Counted from the stretch's first letter, positions 15,340-24,957 are shown. The stretch: DNA of 64,000 nt from Paenibacillus sp. FSL R7-0337 (GCF_037969875.1 NZ_CP150218.1:6634001-6698000), one strand, 5' to 3'. Translations and numbers: made by a program. Notes: generated from the sequence alone by a model not told the origin.

Positions 15340-16674
15340 ATGGATCTCAAAAAACTTATGGTTCTCACCGCAGCGTGCTCGATGGCAATCTCAATTACGG
15401 CGTGCGGCTCCAACAACAATACCGGGGGAAATGCAGCGGCGACTAATGCTCCTGCGGATACTGCGGCAGCTACGGATAATGCGGGGGCTGGCAGTGACAA
15501 CGCTCCGGCAGCGGGTGAGATCGTCCCTGAAGAGGGCGCTTCCCTTGTGATCTGGGAGAGTAAGGAAGAACGACAGTTCGCCGAAGAAATCTCCAAGCAG
15601 TTCACTGCCAAGTATAATGTTCCGGTCAAAATTGAAGAGGTAGCCCCGCCGGATCAAGTCGGCAAGCTCACCCAGGATGGCCCTTCCGGCCTGGCTGCGG
15701 ACGTCATCCTCATCCCTCACGATAATCTGGGTAAGGCGGCAAGCGCGAGCCTGCTGCTTCCAAACGATATTTTCGCTGAGCAGACCAAAGCTGAGAATAC
15801 AGAAGCATCCATCGTAGGTTCATCCTATGAGGGTGAACTATACGGTTATCCGAGAGCGGCAGAGACTTATGCGCTGTTCTACAACAAGTCTCTGGTCAAA
15901 GAAGCTCCGAAATCCTTCGATGACGTTATTGCCTTCAGCAAAACGTTCACGGATAAGGCCAAAAACCGGTACGGCATTATGTGGGAAGTCGGCAATATGT
16001 ACTTCAACTATCCGTTCATCGCTACAACCGGCGGTTACCTGTTCGGCAAAGACGGTACCGACAAGGACGACATCGGCCTCAACAATGAAGGTGCGATTAA
16101 AGGTCTGACTGAATTTGCGAAGCTGAAGGAAGTCTTGCCGATCAAGAGCGGTGACATTAACCCGGACATCAAGCGCAGCCTGTTCAACAGTGGAGATGTA
16201 GCTATGGATATTACGGGACCTTGGGAGCTTGCCGGATATAAAGAAGCGCTGGGTGACAACCTCGGAATCGCTCCGGTTCCAACCATTGATGGCAAAACAG
16301 CGATTACATTCTCCGGGATCAAAATTTTCGCAGTCAACGCCTACACTCAGTATCCGAATGCGGCTAAACTCTATGCACACTTTGCTTCCGGTAAAGATTC
16401 GCAGCTGACACTCAACAAGCTGATCGGTTCCGTACCAACGAACAATGAAGCTTTGAAGGACCCGCAGATTACGGGTGATCCGTTCGTATCCGCTTTTGCC
16501 GAACAAGCGAAGAACTCCCAGCCGATGCCTTCGATTCCTGAAATGGGGAACGTATGGAGCCCGGTGAATGCAGCACTTCCGGCCATCTGGGATAACAATA
16601 CCGATCCGAAGGCAGCCATGGACAAAGCTGTAGAGCAAATTAAGGACTTGAACAACGGGGCTTCTGCCCAGTAA
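15340..16674 (+). CDS. Maltose/maltodextrin-binding lipoprotein of an ABC transporter
   Basis: 444 aa. The start at 15340 (MDLKKLMVLTAACSMAIS) follows AGGAGGGG and gives a lipoprotein signal with lipobox ITAC/GSN, so the mature protein is anchored outside the membrane by Cys21. Low-complexity Ala/Asn/Thr linker, then a family 1 (MalE-like) fold with LVIWESKEERQFAEEISKQF, GYPRAAETYALFYNKSL and GDVAMDITGPWELAGYKEA. It captures maltodextrins for the two permeases downstream. A stable hairpin after the stop probably keeps its level above theirs. Confidence 0.92.
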   Translation: MDLKKLMVLTAACSMAISITACGSNNNTGGNAAATNAPADTAAATDNAGAGSDNAPAAGEIVPEEGASLVIWESKEERQFAEEISKQFTAKYNVPVKIEEVAPPDQVGKLTQDGPSGLAADVILIPHDNLGKAASASLLLPNDIFAEQTKAENTEASIVGSSYEGELYGYPRAAETYALFYNKSLVKEAPKSFDDVIAFSKTFTDKAKNRYGIMWEVGNMYFNYPFIATTGGYLFGKDGTDKDDIGLNNEGAIKGLTEFAKLKEVLPIKSGDINPDIKRSLFNSGDVAMDITGPWELAGYKEALGDNLGIAPVPTIDGKTAITFSGIKIFAVNAYTQYPNAAKLYAHFASGKDSQLTLNKLIGSVPTNNEALKDPQITGDPFVSAFAEQAKNSQPMPSIPEMGNVWSPVNAALPAIWDNNTDPKAAMDKAVEQIKDLNNGASAQ

Positions 16675-16716
16675 CTACTAAACTACACAATCATCAGCTT
16701 ACCGTGGAATTAGAGT

Positions 16717-16749
16717 TGCCCGCCGCATAGTCTGCGGCGGGCAGTTTCC
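16717..16749 (+). terminator. Attenuator-like hairpin between binding protein and permease genes
   Basis: Perfect 11-bp arms TGCCCGCCGCA (16717-16727) and TGCGGCGGGCA (16733-16743) around a 5-base loop, followed by GTTTCCTT. Partial termination or 3' protection here would raise the binding protein over the membrane subunits, a common arrangement in such operons. Confidence 0.7.
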
Positions 16750-16783
16750 TTGAATTCCGCACGGAGAGGAGAACGGAAGGGAA

Positions 16784-18097
16784 ATGCAGCGACACAAAGC
16801 GAGAGCTGGAATACTGTCGGCCATTTTTATGGGACTCGGGCAAATATATAACCGCCAATTCATTAAAGGGCTTATGTTCATAGCTGTAGAAGCTGTGGCA
16901 CTTATCTATTTCATTAGCAATCTGGGAAGAGCCTTCTGGGGGATCACCACACTCGGGGAATCGCCAAGCCGGCTGGAGAAGGTTAAGGGGATTGCCAAAA
17001 TGGTTCCCGGAGACCATTCCATCGTTATTCTGATAGAAAGTCTGATTACCCTGCTGTTCTTTGTGTTATTCCTGATCCTCTGGTACATGAATATTAGGGA
17101 TGCCTATAAAATCGGAGCAGAACGCGAAAACGGCCGTCCATCGCATACATTTACTCAATCTGTACGTTATATTCTGGATTATAAATTCGCCCAGAGCTTC
17201 CTGCTGCTCCCGGGGTTTGGGATTCTGTTCTTCACCATTATGCCGATCATCTTTATGATCATGCTGGCCTTTACCAACTATGCTGCACCGAACCACATTC
17301 CTCCGGCCAAGCTTGTAGACTGGGTTGGATTCGAGACCTTCCGCAATCTGCTGGTGTTGAAATCATGGAGCCATACCTTTTACGGTGTACTTACCTGGAC
17401 GATTATCTGGGCGGTTCTTTCGACTGTAACTACTTATTTCGGCGGGATGCTGGTTGCCCTGCTGATTAACCAAAAAGGTATCCGCTTCAAGGGCATGTGG
17501 AGAATGCTCCTGATCATCCCTTATGCCATTCCGCAGATGATCTCGCTCCTCTTGATGCGCAACCTGTTCAACGGGCAGTTCGGCCCGATCAACCAGTATC
17601 TCGGCTTTTTCGGACTGAATGGATTGCCATGGCTGACTGATCCGTTCTGGGCTAAAGTGACAGTTATTGTCGTGAACATGTGGGTGGGAATTCCTGTATC
17701 CATGCTGCTAATTATGGGGGTGCTGACTACGATTCCCCGTGATATGTATGAGGCGGCTGAGGTGGACGGTGCGACCAATTATCAGAAATTCCGGATCGTC
17801 ACCCTGCCGATGATTCTGTTCTCTACCGCACCTACGCTGATTATGCAGTTCGCCGGGAACATCAACAACTTCAATGCGATCTTCCTGCTGACAGGAGGGA
17901 ACCCGGTGAACGGGAACTACCAGTACGCCGGCTCGACGGATCTGCTCGTTACCTGGCTGTATAAGCTGACGCTGGATCAGAACAAGAATAATATGGCGTC
18001 TGCGATCGGCATTATTCTGTTCATTATTGTTGCCGGGTTCTCCCTGTACAATTACCGCCGGACCAAATCGTTCCAAGAGGAGGACATGATTCAATGA
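16784..18097 (+). CDS. Maltodextrin ABC transporter permease (MalF type)
   Basis: 437 aa, about eight hydrophobic segments. The N-terminal part (AGILSAIFMGLGQIYNRQF, then two membrane spans) is the extra region typical of Gram-positive MalF/MdxF. The coupling EAA loop is EAAEVDGATNYQKFRIVTLP. The C-terminal GGNPVNGNYQYAGSTDLLVTW matches MalF-type maltodextrin permeases. It forms the channel with the next gene. The ATG follows GGAGAGGAG...GGAAGG. The stop overlaps the next start by 4 bp (ATGA). No ATPase gene follows; a shared MsmX-type ATPase elsewhere is likely. Confidence 0.92.
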   Translation: MQRHKARAGILSAIFMGLGQIYNRQFIKGLMFIAVEAVALIYFISNLGRAFWGITTLGESPSRLEKVKGIAKMVPGDHSIVILIESLITLLFFVLFLILWYMNIRDAYKIGAERENGRPSHTFTQSVRYILDYKFAQSFLLLPGFGILFFTIMPIIFMIMLAFTNYAAPNHIPPAKLVDWVGFETFRNLLVLKSWSHTFYGVLTWTIIWAVLSTVTTYFGGMLVALLINQKGIRFKGMWRMLLIIPYAIPQMISLLLMRNLFNGQFGPINQYLGFFGLNGLPWLTDPFWAKVTVIVVNMWVGIPVSMLLIMGVLTTIPRDMYEAAEVDGATNYQKFRIVTLPMILFSTAPTLIMQFAGNINNFNAIFLLTGGNPVNGNYQYAGSTDLLVTWLYKLTLDQNKNNMASAIGIILFIIVAGFSLYNYRRTKSFQEEDMIQ

Positions 18098-18942
18098 TCA
18101 TCGGACGCAAAGCAGCAAATTTCATTCGTCTCTGCTTAAGCTATATCGTTCTTGTTGCACTGGCGGTTGCTGCAATCTATCCGGCACTCTGGATTCTGCT
18201 TGCATCGTTCCGGCCGGGTAAATCCCTGTACAGCAAGACGCTGATTCCTGAGACGTTCACGCTCAGCCATTATAAGGAGCTGTTCACCTCACCGGTCTAC
18301 ATGTTTGGAACCTGGTATGCGAATACGCTCAAGATTGCGGTGTTCTCGATGCTGATTGGGGTGGTGCTGACGCTGTTAACCAGCTATGCCTTATCCCGGT
18401 TCCGGTTCAAAAGCCGCAAGACCACCATGTCCACGCTGCTGATCCTCGGGATGTTTCCGGGCTTCATGAGCATGATAGCCATCTACCTGCTGCTGAAGGA
18501 GTTCAATCTGCTGGATACCCATCTGGCGCTGATTATCGTCTATGCAGCCGGAGCGCCGCTCGGAGGAACGCTGATCGCCAAGGGGTTCCTCGATACGATT
18601 CCACGTTCGCTGGATGAGGCGGCACGGATCGACGGGGCGAGCAACTTTGGGATTTTTACCCGGATTATTCTGCCGTTATCCCGTCCGATGATCACCTATA
18701 TAGCGCTGACCCTGTTTGTCGGCCCGTGGGTCGATTTCATCTTCGCCAAGCTGATTCTGCGGACCAAGGAGAACTGGACGGTTGCCGTGGGGATGTGGGA
18801 TATGGTCAATACGATGCAGAATTCCAACTTCACGCTGTTCGCGGCGGGCGCCGTGCTGATCTCTGTACCCATTATGATTCTCTTCGGCTTCCTGCAGCGT
18901 CTGCTGGTTGACGGCCTGACGGCTGGGGCCAGCAAGGGATAG
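18094..18942 (+). CDS. Maltodextrin ABC transporter permease (MalG type)
   Basis: 282 aa, six predicted membrane segments, the first at ~10-32. The EAA loop is DEAARIDGASNFGIFTRIIL. Sequence runs such as NTLKIAVFSMLIGVVL and LGMFPGFMSMIAIYLLLKEF are typical of MalG/MdxG. Translationally coupled to the MalF gene by a 4-bp overlap. It ends 37 bp before a terminator, closing the importer operon. Confidence 0.92.
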   Translation: MIIGRKAANFIRLCLSYIVLVALAVAAIYPALWILLASFRPGKSLYSKTLIPETFTLSHYKELFTSPVYMFGTWYANTLKIAVFSMLIGVVLTLLTSYALSRFRFKSRKTTMSTLLILGMFPGFMSMIAIYLLLKEFNLLDTHLALIIVYAAGAPLGGTLIAKGFLDTIPRSLDEAARIDGASNFGIFTRIILPLSRPMITYIALTLFVGPWVDFIFAKLILRTKENWTVAVGMWDMVNTMQNSNFTLFAAGAVLISVPIMILFGFLQRLLVDGLTAGASKG

Positions 18943-18978
18943 GGAAATAACAATTAGTCAATGTATGTACGAATAACG

Positions 18979-19018
18979 GGTGCGGCCTTGAAGCAGTTCT
19001 TAGGGGCTGCACCTTTCT
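18979..19018 (+). terminator. Terminator of the maltodextrin importer operon
   Basis: Arms GGTGCGGCC (18979-18987) and GGCTGCACC (19005-19013) with one G-T wobble, then TTTCTT. Confidence 0.7.
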
Positions 19019-19060
19019 TACGTGGAGAAATCGTGATCTGGATGATAAGGGGAGAATGTA

Positions 19061-21175
19061 ATGCAGCGGCGGCGATTCATTAATTTCAGCTCGGTTGGCG
19101 TCAAGTTATTCGTAATTCTGTTCTGTACGATTGTCCTGTTGTCCTCAGTTCTGGGCTTAACCTCCTATTATGCGGCAAAAGGGATCATTACCGATGAGGT
19201 GGCAGCTGCCTCCTCACAGTCCATTGTCCAGGCGGCGGACAAGCTGGATTTCCTGTTCGCTGAATATGAAGCGCTCTCCAGGCAATTCGCTGTAGATCCG
19301 GCGCTAAAGGCTGACATGGAGACGGTTAATCTTCCAACCGCCGGTACGGTTGCGCGGGCAGCCGCAGAGGACCGGATACGCCGCAAGCTGGACTCCGTCA
19401 GAGGATCGGATGAGCGGCTGCTTGGTGTCAGGCTGGTCGCAAGAAGTATGGTCGACGCCGAATCCTACAAATCGACGGGAATTAGCGGAGTTCGCAGTGA
19501 TGAAGGCATCCTGGCCCGGATGAAGGAGATTGATAATGCTAAAGGCAATCCCGTCTGGTTCCCCGTCCGGGCTAAAGGCTTCTTCGACGCGTACAGCCAG
19601 TCCGCTATGACGATGGGCCGTCTGCTGCGGAATATTCAGAATCCGGCGGCAGAGTATTACATGCTGATTGAGGTGAAGGGCCAGGCGCTGACAGATGTGC
19701 TGTCCAACCTGCATATCGGGCTGGCCGGAGAGATCCGCATTCTCGATTCTTCGGGCCGGGTTGCGTACAGCGCGGACGATGCGCTGCTCGGGCAGGCATC
19801 TTACATACATACCGGAGAGTTGAAGGCCGGGGAGCAGACCGGAGTGCAAAAGAGTGAGGGACAAGAGCCGGCCAGAGCACGCCAGGGTGACAGCGGGAAG
19901 CGGTCCTTCACGGCCGGGGATGAGCAGGGGAGCCCGCAGCTTGTAGTCTACCAGCCGCTGAGTACGGCGGATTGGACGCTGCTGGGGTACGCTCCGGTAA
20001 GTGATTTCACCCGATCGGCCGACCGGCTGCTCTATATTACCTTGCTGGTAGTCTTGGCTGCCGCTCTAATTGGTCTGGTCATCGGCTATGTCCTGGTGCG
20101 GCTGATCGGCCGTCCGCTTGGCAAGCTGGCCCGGCTGATGGAAGAGGGCGAGCGGGGCAATCTGCAGGTGCGGACCAGCTTCAAGGGCCAGGATGAGATC
20201 GGGCGGCTGGGCCACAGCTTCAACCGGATGATGGAGCAGATCTCCCGGATGGCCGGGCAGAGCAGCAGCTCGGCTGCGGAGGTATTAGCGACCTCCGCGC
20301 AGCTCGTTGCCGCTTCCGGTGCGATTAGCGGCCAGGCCAGTGAGGTCGCAACCGCCACTGGCGAAATCGCCGGGGGAGCCGCCAGTCTGGCGGCCGAGGC
20401 AGAGAGCAGCAATGCCAAGGTAGAGCTGATGGGCGGCAAGACCAGCGAAGTGGCAGAGAATAATGCAGTTATGGCTGCTTCCGCAAGGAAGGTCATGGAG
20501 GTCAGCGACCAGGGAGCGGAGCGGATGAAGAAGCTGGTCTCGCAGAGCGAAGGTGTGCTGAAGCTGATGGATCTGATTCAGGAGAATTCAGCCATGCTGC
20601 GGGATAGCACGGTGCTGATCCGCAGCATCCTCTCTCCGATGATTGCGATGAATAAGCAGACGAATATTCTGGCGTTGAACGCATCAATTGAAGCCGTGCG
20701 CGCCGGTGCCGCCGGGAGAGGCTTCATTGTCATTGCCAATGAGATTAGAGAGCTGGCCAATCAATCGAGCGAGTCGATTGCCTCCGTCTCCCGGATTACC
20801 GGGGAGATCAGCGGCCATATCGAGAATACGGTCAAGGTTGTGAATGAGGCTGCGCCGATGTTTGACAGCCAGCTGGCTTCGGTCCGGGAATCCTCACTCA
20901 TCTTCGGGAGTGTAAGGGCCGAGATGGAGGTGTTCAGCGGAGTTCTGAACCAGTCCTCGGCGGCGGTCTCCGAGCTGACCGAATACCAGCAGCAGCTGGG
21001 ACAATCCATGGCGAGTGTGATCTCGGTGGTGCAGCAGACCAGTGCCTCTACGGAAGAGGTGGCGTCCATGTCCTCACAGCAATTCACGGTCAGCAGGGAG
21101 CTGGTCGCCCTTTCGCACAGACTGGAGGGGCTGGCGGAGCAGCTGAAGCAGTCGATGATTTCTTTTCAGGGATGA
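19061..21175 (+). CDS. Methyl-accepting chemotaxis protein
   Basis: 704 aa. Membrane span at ~14-36, extracellular sensor to ~322 (Cache-like; contains a Gln/Lys/Glu-rich insert around 255-285), second span ~323-346, HAMP ~347-400, then a helical signalling domain. The hairpin tip KQTNILALNASIEAVRAG at ~532-550 matches the MCP consensus but with GAAGRGFIVIANEIREL instead of the usual GEAGRGFAVVADEVRKL. It would couple ligand to CheA/CheW. It follows the maltodextrin operon beyond a terminator, so a sugar signal is possible but unproven. The ATG follows AAGGGGAG. Confidence 0.92.
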   Translation: MQRRRFINFSSVGVKLFVILFCTIVLLSSVLGLTSYYAAKGIITDEVAAASSQSIVQAADKLDFLFAEYEALSRQFAVDPALKADMETVNLPTAGTVARAAAEDRIRRKLDSVRGSDERLLGVRLVARSMVDAESYKSTGISGVRSDEGILARMKEIDNAKGNPVWFPVRAKGFFDAYSQSAMTMGRLLRNIQNPAAEYYMLIEVKGQALTDVLSNLHIGLAGEIRILDSSGRVAYSADDALLGQASYIHTGELKAGEQTGVQKSEGQEPARARQGDSGKRSFTAGDEQGSPQLVVYQPLSTADWTLLGYAPVSDFTRSADRLLYITLLVVLAAALIGLVIGYVLVRLIGRPLGKLARLMEEGERGNLQVRTSFKGQDEIGRLGHSFNRMMEQISRMAGQSSSSAAEVLATSAQLVAASGAISGQASEVATATGEIAGGAASLAAEAESSNAKVELMGGKTSEVAENNAVMAASARKVMEVSDQGAERMKKLVSQSEGVLKLMDLIQENSAMLRDSTVLIRSILSPMIAMNKQTNILALNASIEAVRAGAAGRGFIVIANEIRELANQSSESIASVSRITGEISGHIENTVKVVNEAAPMFDSQLASVRESSLIFGSVRAEMEVFSGVLNQSSAAVSELTEYQQQLGQSMASVISVVQQTSASTEEVASMSSQQFTVSRELVALSHRLEGLAEQLKQSMISFQG

Positions 21176-21288
21176 AGGGATACAAGAATGAGGGGGAGCG
21201 GGTGAGGAAGCGTATTGCGGGAACCTGCGCTTTTCTATAAGATGGATGAGGTTAGATGCAGGATATCTTGAATACTGAAGGTGATGTC

Positions 21289-21948
21289 ATGGACAAGCAT
21301 TTATTTCTGAACGGCGGCGGTCCGCCGTTTACCCGTGGACTGGCACGGAGGTTCGTAAGCACGATGACAGCAGCCACAGAACCTGTCGCTGTGTTGTTTG
21401 AAGAAGGGGAAGACTGGCCGGACTATATGGCTGCTTGTATGCAGCCGCTGGCTGACGCGGGGATAGCCGAATTCTGTTATCTGCCGCTGAAGTCTACTGA
21501 GGTGAATACTGCTATAGAGTGCCTCCGGGCCTGCGGCGGGATCGTCATCGGGGGCGGGGATACGGATCTGTATGCCGACCTCATTGTGGATACCCCTATC
21601 GCTGAAGTGATCCGGCAGCGTTATGAGTCTGGAATACCGGTTGCGGGATTCTCGGCAGGAGCCTTGATTAGCCCGGAGCGCTGCGTAATTTCTGCCAAGG
21701 ATAATGAGAGCAGACAATTCAAACACCGCAAGGGCCTCAATCTGATTCCTGATCTGCTGCTATCCGTCCATTTCACGCAGTGGGATGAGGAGGAGCATCT
21801 ACGGACAGCGGTCCGTACCCTCGGCGAGCTGCCGAATTACGGAATTGATGAAGAGACCGGCATCTACCTGCTGAATGGACAGCCCGAGGAGATAGAGGGC
21901 GGCGGGGTGTATAGTCTGGTGAATGGAATATTAACAAAGATTCACTGA
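21289..21948 (+). CDS. Peptidase S51 / dipeptidase E-like protein
   Basis: 219 aa. The core matches the S51 class I glutaminase-like fold: HLFLNGGGPP at the start, GGIVIGGGDTDLYADL, and the nucleophile elbow VAGFSAGALI with the presumed catalytic Ser. The His/Glu-rich DNESRQFKHRKGLNLIPDLL and HFTQWDEEEHLR segments also fit. Start taken at 21289 (MDKHLFLNGGG) with AAGGTGAT just upstream; an in-frame ATG at 21256 has no good ribosome binding site. Family members cleave Asp-X dipeptides or cyanophycin products; the substrate here is unknown. Confidence 0.85.
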   Translation: MDKHLFLNGGGPPFTRGLARRFVSTMTAATEPVAVLFEEGEDWPDYMAACMQPLADAGIAEFCYLPLKSTEVNTAIECLRACGGIVIGGGDTDLYADLIVDTPIAEVIRQRYESGIPVAGFSAGALISPERCVISAKDNESRQFKHRKGLNLIPDLLLSVHFTQWDEEEHLRTAVRTLGELPNYGIDEETGIYLLNGQPEEIEGGGVYSLVNGILTKIH

Positions 21949-22116
21949 GGATGATGAATGGGAGCAGAGGGCGCGGGCCTTCTGCTCTTGTTTTTTTGCG
22001 CCGGGATAAAATGGATAGGTCAGGGGAGTGGCAACCCGCTGCTTGTCCTGCCTGCGATCAAGCGATACACTTGTGCTATCGATAATGGCAGAGGGGAGGC
22101 GGGCGGCGTAGCGGAG

Positions 22117-23013
22117 ATGAATGGCAGTCTATTTGAACAGGCGTTGCTGGAGAGGGATTACAGCCCGCACTTTCTGGCTTACTACTACAAGCAATGGAGC
22201 AATTATACGATGGCTTACCATCATCACAACTCCACGGAGATCATGTATCTTATCTCAGGCAGCTGTGTAGTGGAGGTGCGGAGTGAAGCTGGTGGCTACA
22301 CACCCTTCCGGCTGAAGCGGGGAGAGATGATTCTGCTGGATGCGGAGGTGCCGCACCGGTTGATCGTGGACGAGGGCTACTCTTGCCGGATGCTGAATGT
22401 GGAATTTGCTTTTACCGAATATGAGGGCGTAGTTCCTTCCATCGGCAGCTTGGCCCGGGAGGAGGAGGTGCTGGCAGAGCTGCTGCGGCATCCGTTCGAC
22501 AGTCTGGTGTTGTCAGATCAGGAGGAGGTGTTCCATGTGCTAAAAGCGCTGGTGCTGGAGCTGGATCAGCGCGGACGTAAGGGAAGCAGTATGGTGCATC
22601 TGCTCTTTGCAGAGCTGCTACTGCGTCTGGCCCGGCTGCGCATGGAGTCGCTCCCGTCCAGCCAGCAGCCCTCACAGCTCTATGTGCGGCGGGCCATCGA
22701 GTTCCTGCATCAGAATTATGACCGGAGCATCCAGGTTAAGGAAGTCGCGCTCTCTGTGAATGTTCACCCGGGCTATCTGCACCGCATCTTCCGGACGCAT
22801 ACTGGGCAGACCCTGACGGACTACCTGAACCAGCTGCGTATGGAGAAGGCGAGGATGCTGCTGGGACAGGGCGAGATTCCGGTAGCGGAGATTGCCGACT
22901 ATGTGGGGATCAGCAGCAGGCAGTATTTTCATCTGCTATTCAAGAAGTATTCAGGCTGCACTCCTATCGAATACCGCAACTCTATCGAACGCCATTATTG
23001 GAGTGAAGAATAG
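22117..23013 (+). CDS. AraC-family regulator, probably of the alpha-galactosidase gene
   Basis: 298 aa. N-terminal cupin sensor (AYHHHNSTEIMYLISGSC, GEMILLDAEVPHRL), then a C-terminal AraC DNA-binding region: IQVKEVALSVNVHPGYLHRI and VAEIADYVGISSRQYFHLLF, with the closing GCTPIEYRNS. The start at 22117 is chosen because the reading frame upstream is low in conservation and GCGGAG precedes this ATG; the open frame reaches back to 21958. It ends 152 bp before the GH4 gene on the same strand, so it likely activates that gene in response to an alpha-galactoside. Confidence 0.87.
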   Translation: MNGSLFEQALLERDYSPHFLAYYYKQWSNYTMAYHHHNSTEIMYLISGSCVVEVRSEAGGYTPFRLKRGEMILLDAEVPHRLIVDEGYSCRMLNVEFAFTEYEGVVPSIGSLAREEEVLAELLRHPFDSLVLSDQEEVFHVLKALVLELDQRGRKGSSMVHLLFAELLLRLARLRMESLPSSQQPSQLYVRRAIEFLHQNYDRSIQVKEVALSVNVHPGYLHRIFRTHTGQTLTDYLNQLRMEKARMLLGQGEIPVAEIADYVGISSRQYFHLLFKKYSGCTPIEYRNSIERHYWSEE

Positions 23014-23120
23014 CTGCGTGTCCATTCCGGGCTTGGTATTCTACACATAAGGTTAGGATTGTTGACAGGTTATCTGCAAAATGGTCATGATATTGGTTAC
23101 GCTTCCGGCAGCCTCCTTGC

Positions 23121-23126
23121 TACAAT
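23121..23126 (+). promoter_or_regulatory. Candidate -10 box of the GH4 gene
   Basis: TACAAT lies 40 bp upstream of the ATG and has no recognisable -35 at 16-18 bp, which suits an AraC-activated promoter. A separate TTGACA at 23062 has only poor -10 partners. Confidence 0.35.
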
Positions 23127-23165
23127 GGACAGGAGTCAATAATTCATTGCCGGAGGATGATTATT

Positions 23166-24671
23166 ATGTCTTTTAAAGTAACCTTTATCGGGGCAGGCAG
23201 TATCGGTTTCACCCGCGGACTGCTGCGCGACCTGCTGACTGTGCCGGAATTCCGTAATATCGAAGTTTCCTTCATGGATATAAACAGCCATAACCTGGAC
23301 ATGGTCACCGAGCTGTGCCAGCGGGATATTAAGGAGAATGGTCTGGATATCACTATCTCTTCCACCACGGACCGCAGGGAAGCGCTCAGGGGAGCCAAGT
23401 ACGTATTTTGTACTATTCGTATGGGGGGGCTTGAGGCCTTCGCTACCGATGTGGATATTCCGCTGAAGTATGGCGTGGATCAGTGTGTTGGAGATACGCT
23501 GTGCGCAGGCGGGATTATGTACGGGCAGCGCGGGATTGCGGAGATGCTGGAGATCTGCCGTGATATCCGTGAGACAGCTGCGCCGGATGTATTGCTGCTG
23601 AACTACTCGAATCCGATGGCTATGCTGACCTGGGCCTGTAATAAATACGGCGGTGTGCGGACCATCGGGCTCTGCCATGGCGTACAGCATGGACATCAGC
23701 AGATCGCCCAGGTGTATGGTCTGGAGAAGTCGCAGGTGGACATTATCTGTGCCGGGATCAATCACCAGACCTGGTATATCTCCGCGAAGCATGAAGGCAA
23801 GGATCTGACAGCTGGTCTTCTGGAAGCCTTCGAGCAACATCCTGATTACAGCCGCACGGAGAAGGTGCGGATTGATATGCTCCGCCGCTTCGGCTATTAC
23901 AGTACAGAGTCGAACGGCCATTTAAGCGAATACGTTCCGTGGTACCGCAAGCGCCCCGAGGAGATCATGGACTGGATCGATATGGGGGTATGGATTAACG
24001 GCGAGACGGGCGGCTACCTGCGGATCTGTACCGAAGGCCGCAACTGGTTCGAGACAGACTTTCCGAACTGGATGAAGGACCCGGCGATGGAGTATATCCC
24101 GGAGAAGCGCGGCGAGGAGCATGGCTCGTTCATTATTGAAGGACTGGAGACAGGACGCGTGTACAGAGGCCATTTCAATATGGTGAATAACGGCGTGATC
24201 ACCAATTTGCCGGATGATGCCATTATTGAAGCGCCGGGCTACGTGGACCGCAACGGCATTTCGATGCCGCTGGTCGGCGACCTGCCGCTGGGCCTGGCGG
24301 CAGTCTGCAACGTGAGCATCTCCGTGCAGCGCCTGGCGGTGGAGGCGGCAGTGCATGGTGACGACAAGCTGCTGCGCCAGGCGTTCATGATGGACCCGCT
24401 GGTCGGTGCTGTCTGCAATCCGAAGGAGATCTGGCAGATGGTTGACGAGATGCTGGTGGCCGGAGAACAGTGGCTGCCACAGTACAGCGCAGCCATTGCA
24501 GAAGCGAAGGAACGCCTAGCTTCTGGTGATCTGATCCCGACGAAGGCGGACAACGAAGGCGCTGCCCGGCTGAAGGTGAAGACGGTGGACGAAATGATGC
24601 AGGACCGCGAGGCCGCGAACAATAACGCCGGGGAATCCGATAAGGGCAAGGACCGCGAGAAGGTGCAGTAA
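23166..24671 (+). CDS. GH4 alpha-galactosidase (MelA-like)
   Basis: 501 aa. NAD-binding GAGSIGFT near residue 8; NYSNPMAMLTWA, the metal ligands Cys and His in IGLCHGVQ and GINHQTW, and the C-terminal GHLSEYVPW are GH4 signatures. The CHGVQ plus HLSEYVPW combination points to the alpha-galactosidase subgroup rather than 6-phospho-alpha-glucosidases. It uses NAD+ and Mn2+ in a redox-assisted cleavage, on melibiose-type sugars in the cytoplasm. The start at 23166 has CGGAGG 9 bases upstream; an ATG at 23157 overlaps that site. The last ~35 residues are a charged Asn/Lys/Glu-rich tail. Confidence 0.88.
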   Translation: MSFKVTFIGAGSIGFTRGLLRDLLTVPEFRNIEVSFMDINSHNLDMVTELCQRDIKENGLDITISSTTDRREALRGAKYVFCTIRMGGLEAFATDVDIPLKYGVDQCVGDTLCAGGIMYGQRGIAEMLEICRDIRETAAPDVLLLNYSNPMAMLTWACNKYGGVRTIGLCHGVQHGHQQIAQVYGLEKSQVDIICAGINHQTWYISAKHEGKDLTAGLLEAFEQHPDYSRTEKVRIDMLRRFGYYSTESNGHLSEYVPWYRKRPEEIMDWIDMGVWINGETGGYLRICTEGRNWFETDFPNWMKDPAMEYIPEKRGEEHGSFIIEGLETGRVYRGHFNMVNNGVITNLPDDAIIEAPGYVDRNGISMPLVGDLPLGLAAVCNVSISVQRLAVEAAVHGDDKLLRQAFMMDPLVGAVCNPKEIWQMVDEMLVAGEQWLPQYSAAIAEAKERLASGDLIPTKADNEGAARLKVKTVDEMMQDREAANNNAGESDKGKDREKVQ

Positions 24672-24714
24672 GCGGAGCGGGCAACAGTCTAACGAGGCGA
24701 AGAAATATTGGAAT

Positions 24715-24766
24715 AAGGGCTGTCCCAAAGTCATGAAATGACTGCTTGGGATAGCCCTTTATTTTT
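24715..24766 (+). terminator. Terminator of the GH4 gene
   Basis: Arms AAGGGCTGTCCCAA (24715-24728) and TTGGGATAGCCCTT (24746-24759) pair with one G-T wobble and are followed by TTATTTTT. Confidence 0.85.
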
Positions 24767-24813
24767 GGCATAGGTGGAGGAGGATGTGCATGAGCGCGTA
24801 AGGTACGGATGTA

Positions 24814-24880
24814 TGTGTATGCGAAAAACCGAACACAATTTACTCAGGGTAGGCGCTTCGGCCGAATGTATGCGAAAAAC
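24814..24880. repeat. Hairpin repeat pair, 51 bp apart (same family as 2982-3111)
   Basis: Two units of AATGTATGCGAAAAAC type start at 24814 and 24865. The first continues CGAACACAATT as in the unit at 2982; the second is truncated after AAAAAC. The spacer again ends in TCGGCC before the unit. Confidence 0.7.
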
Positions 24881-24957
24881 TGCTCTGCTTGCCGCAATGG
24901 GGGAATAGGTGGATCTTGGGCATTTGTTATCGAACGGATCTACGATATTCCGGCAAG

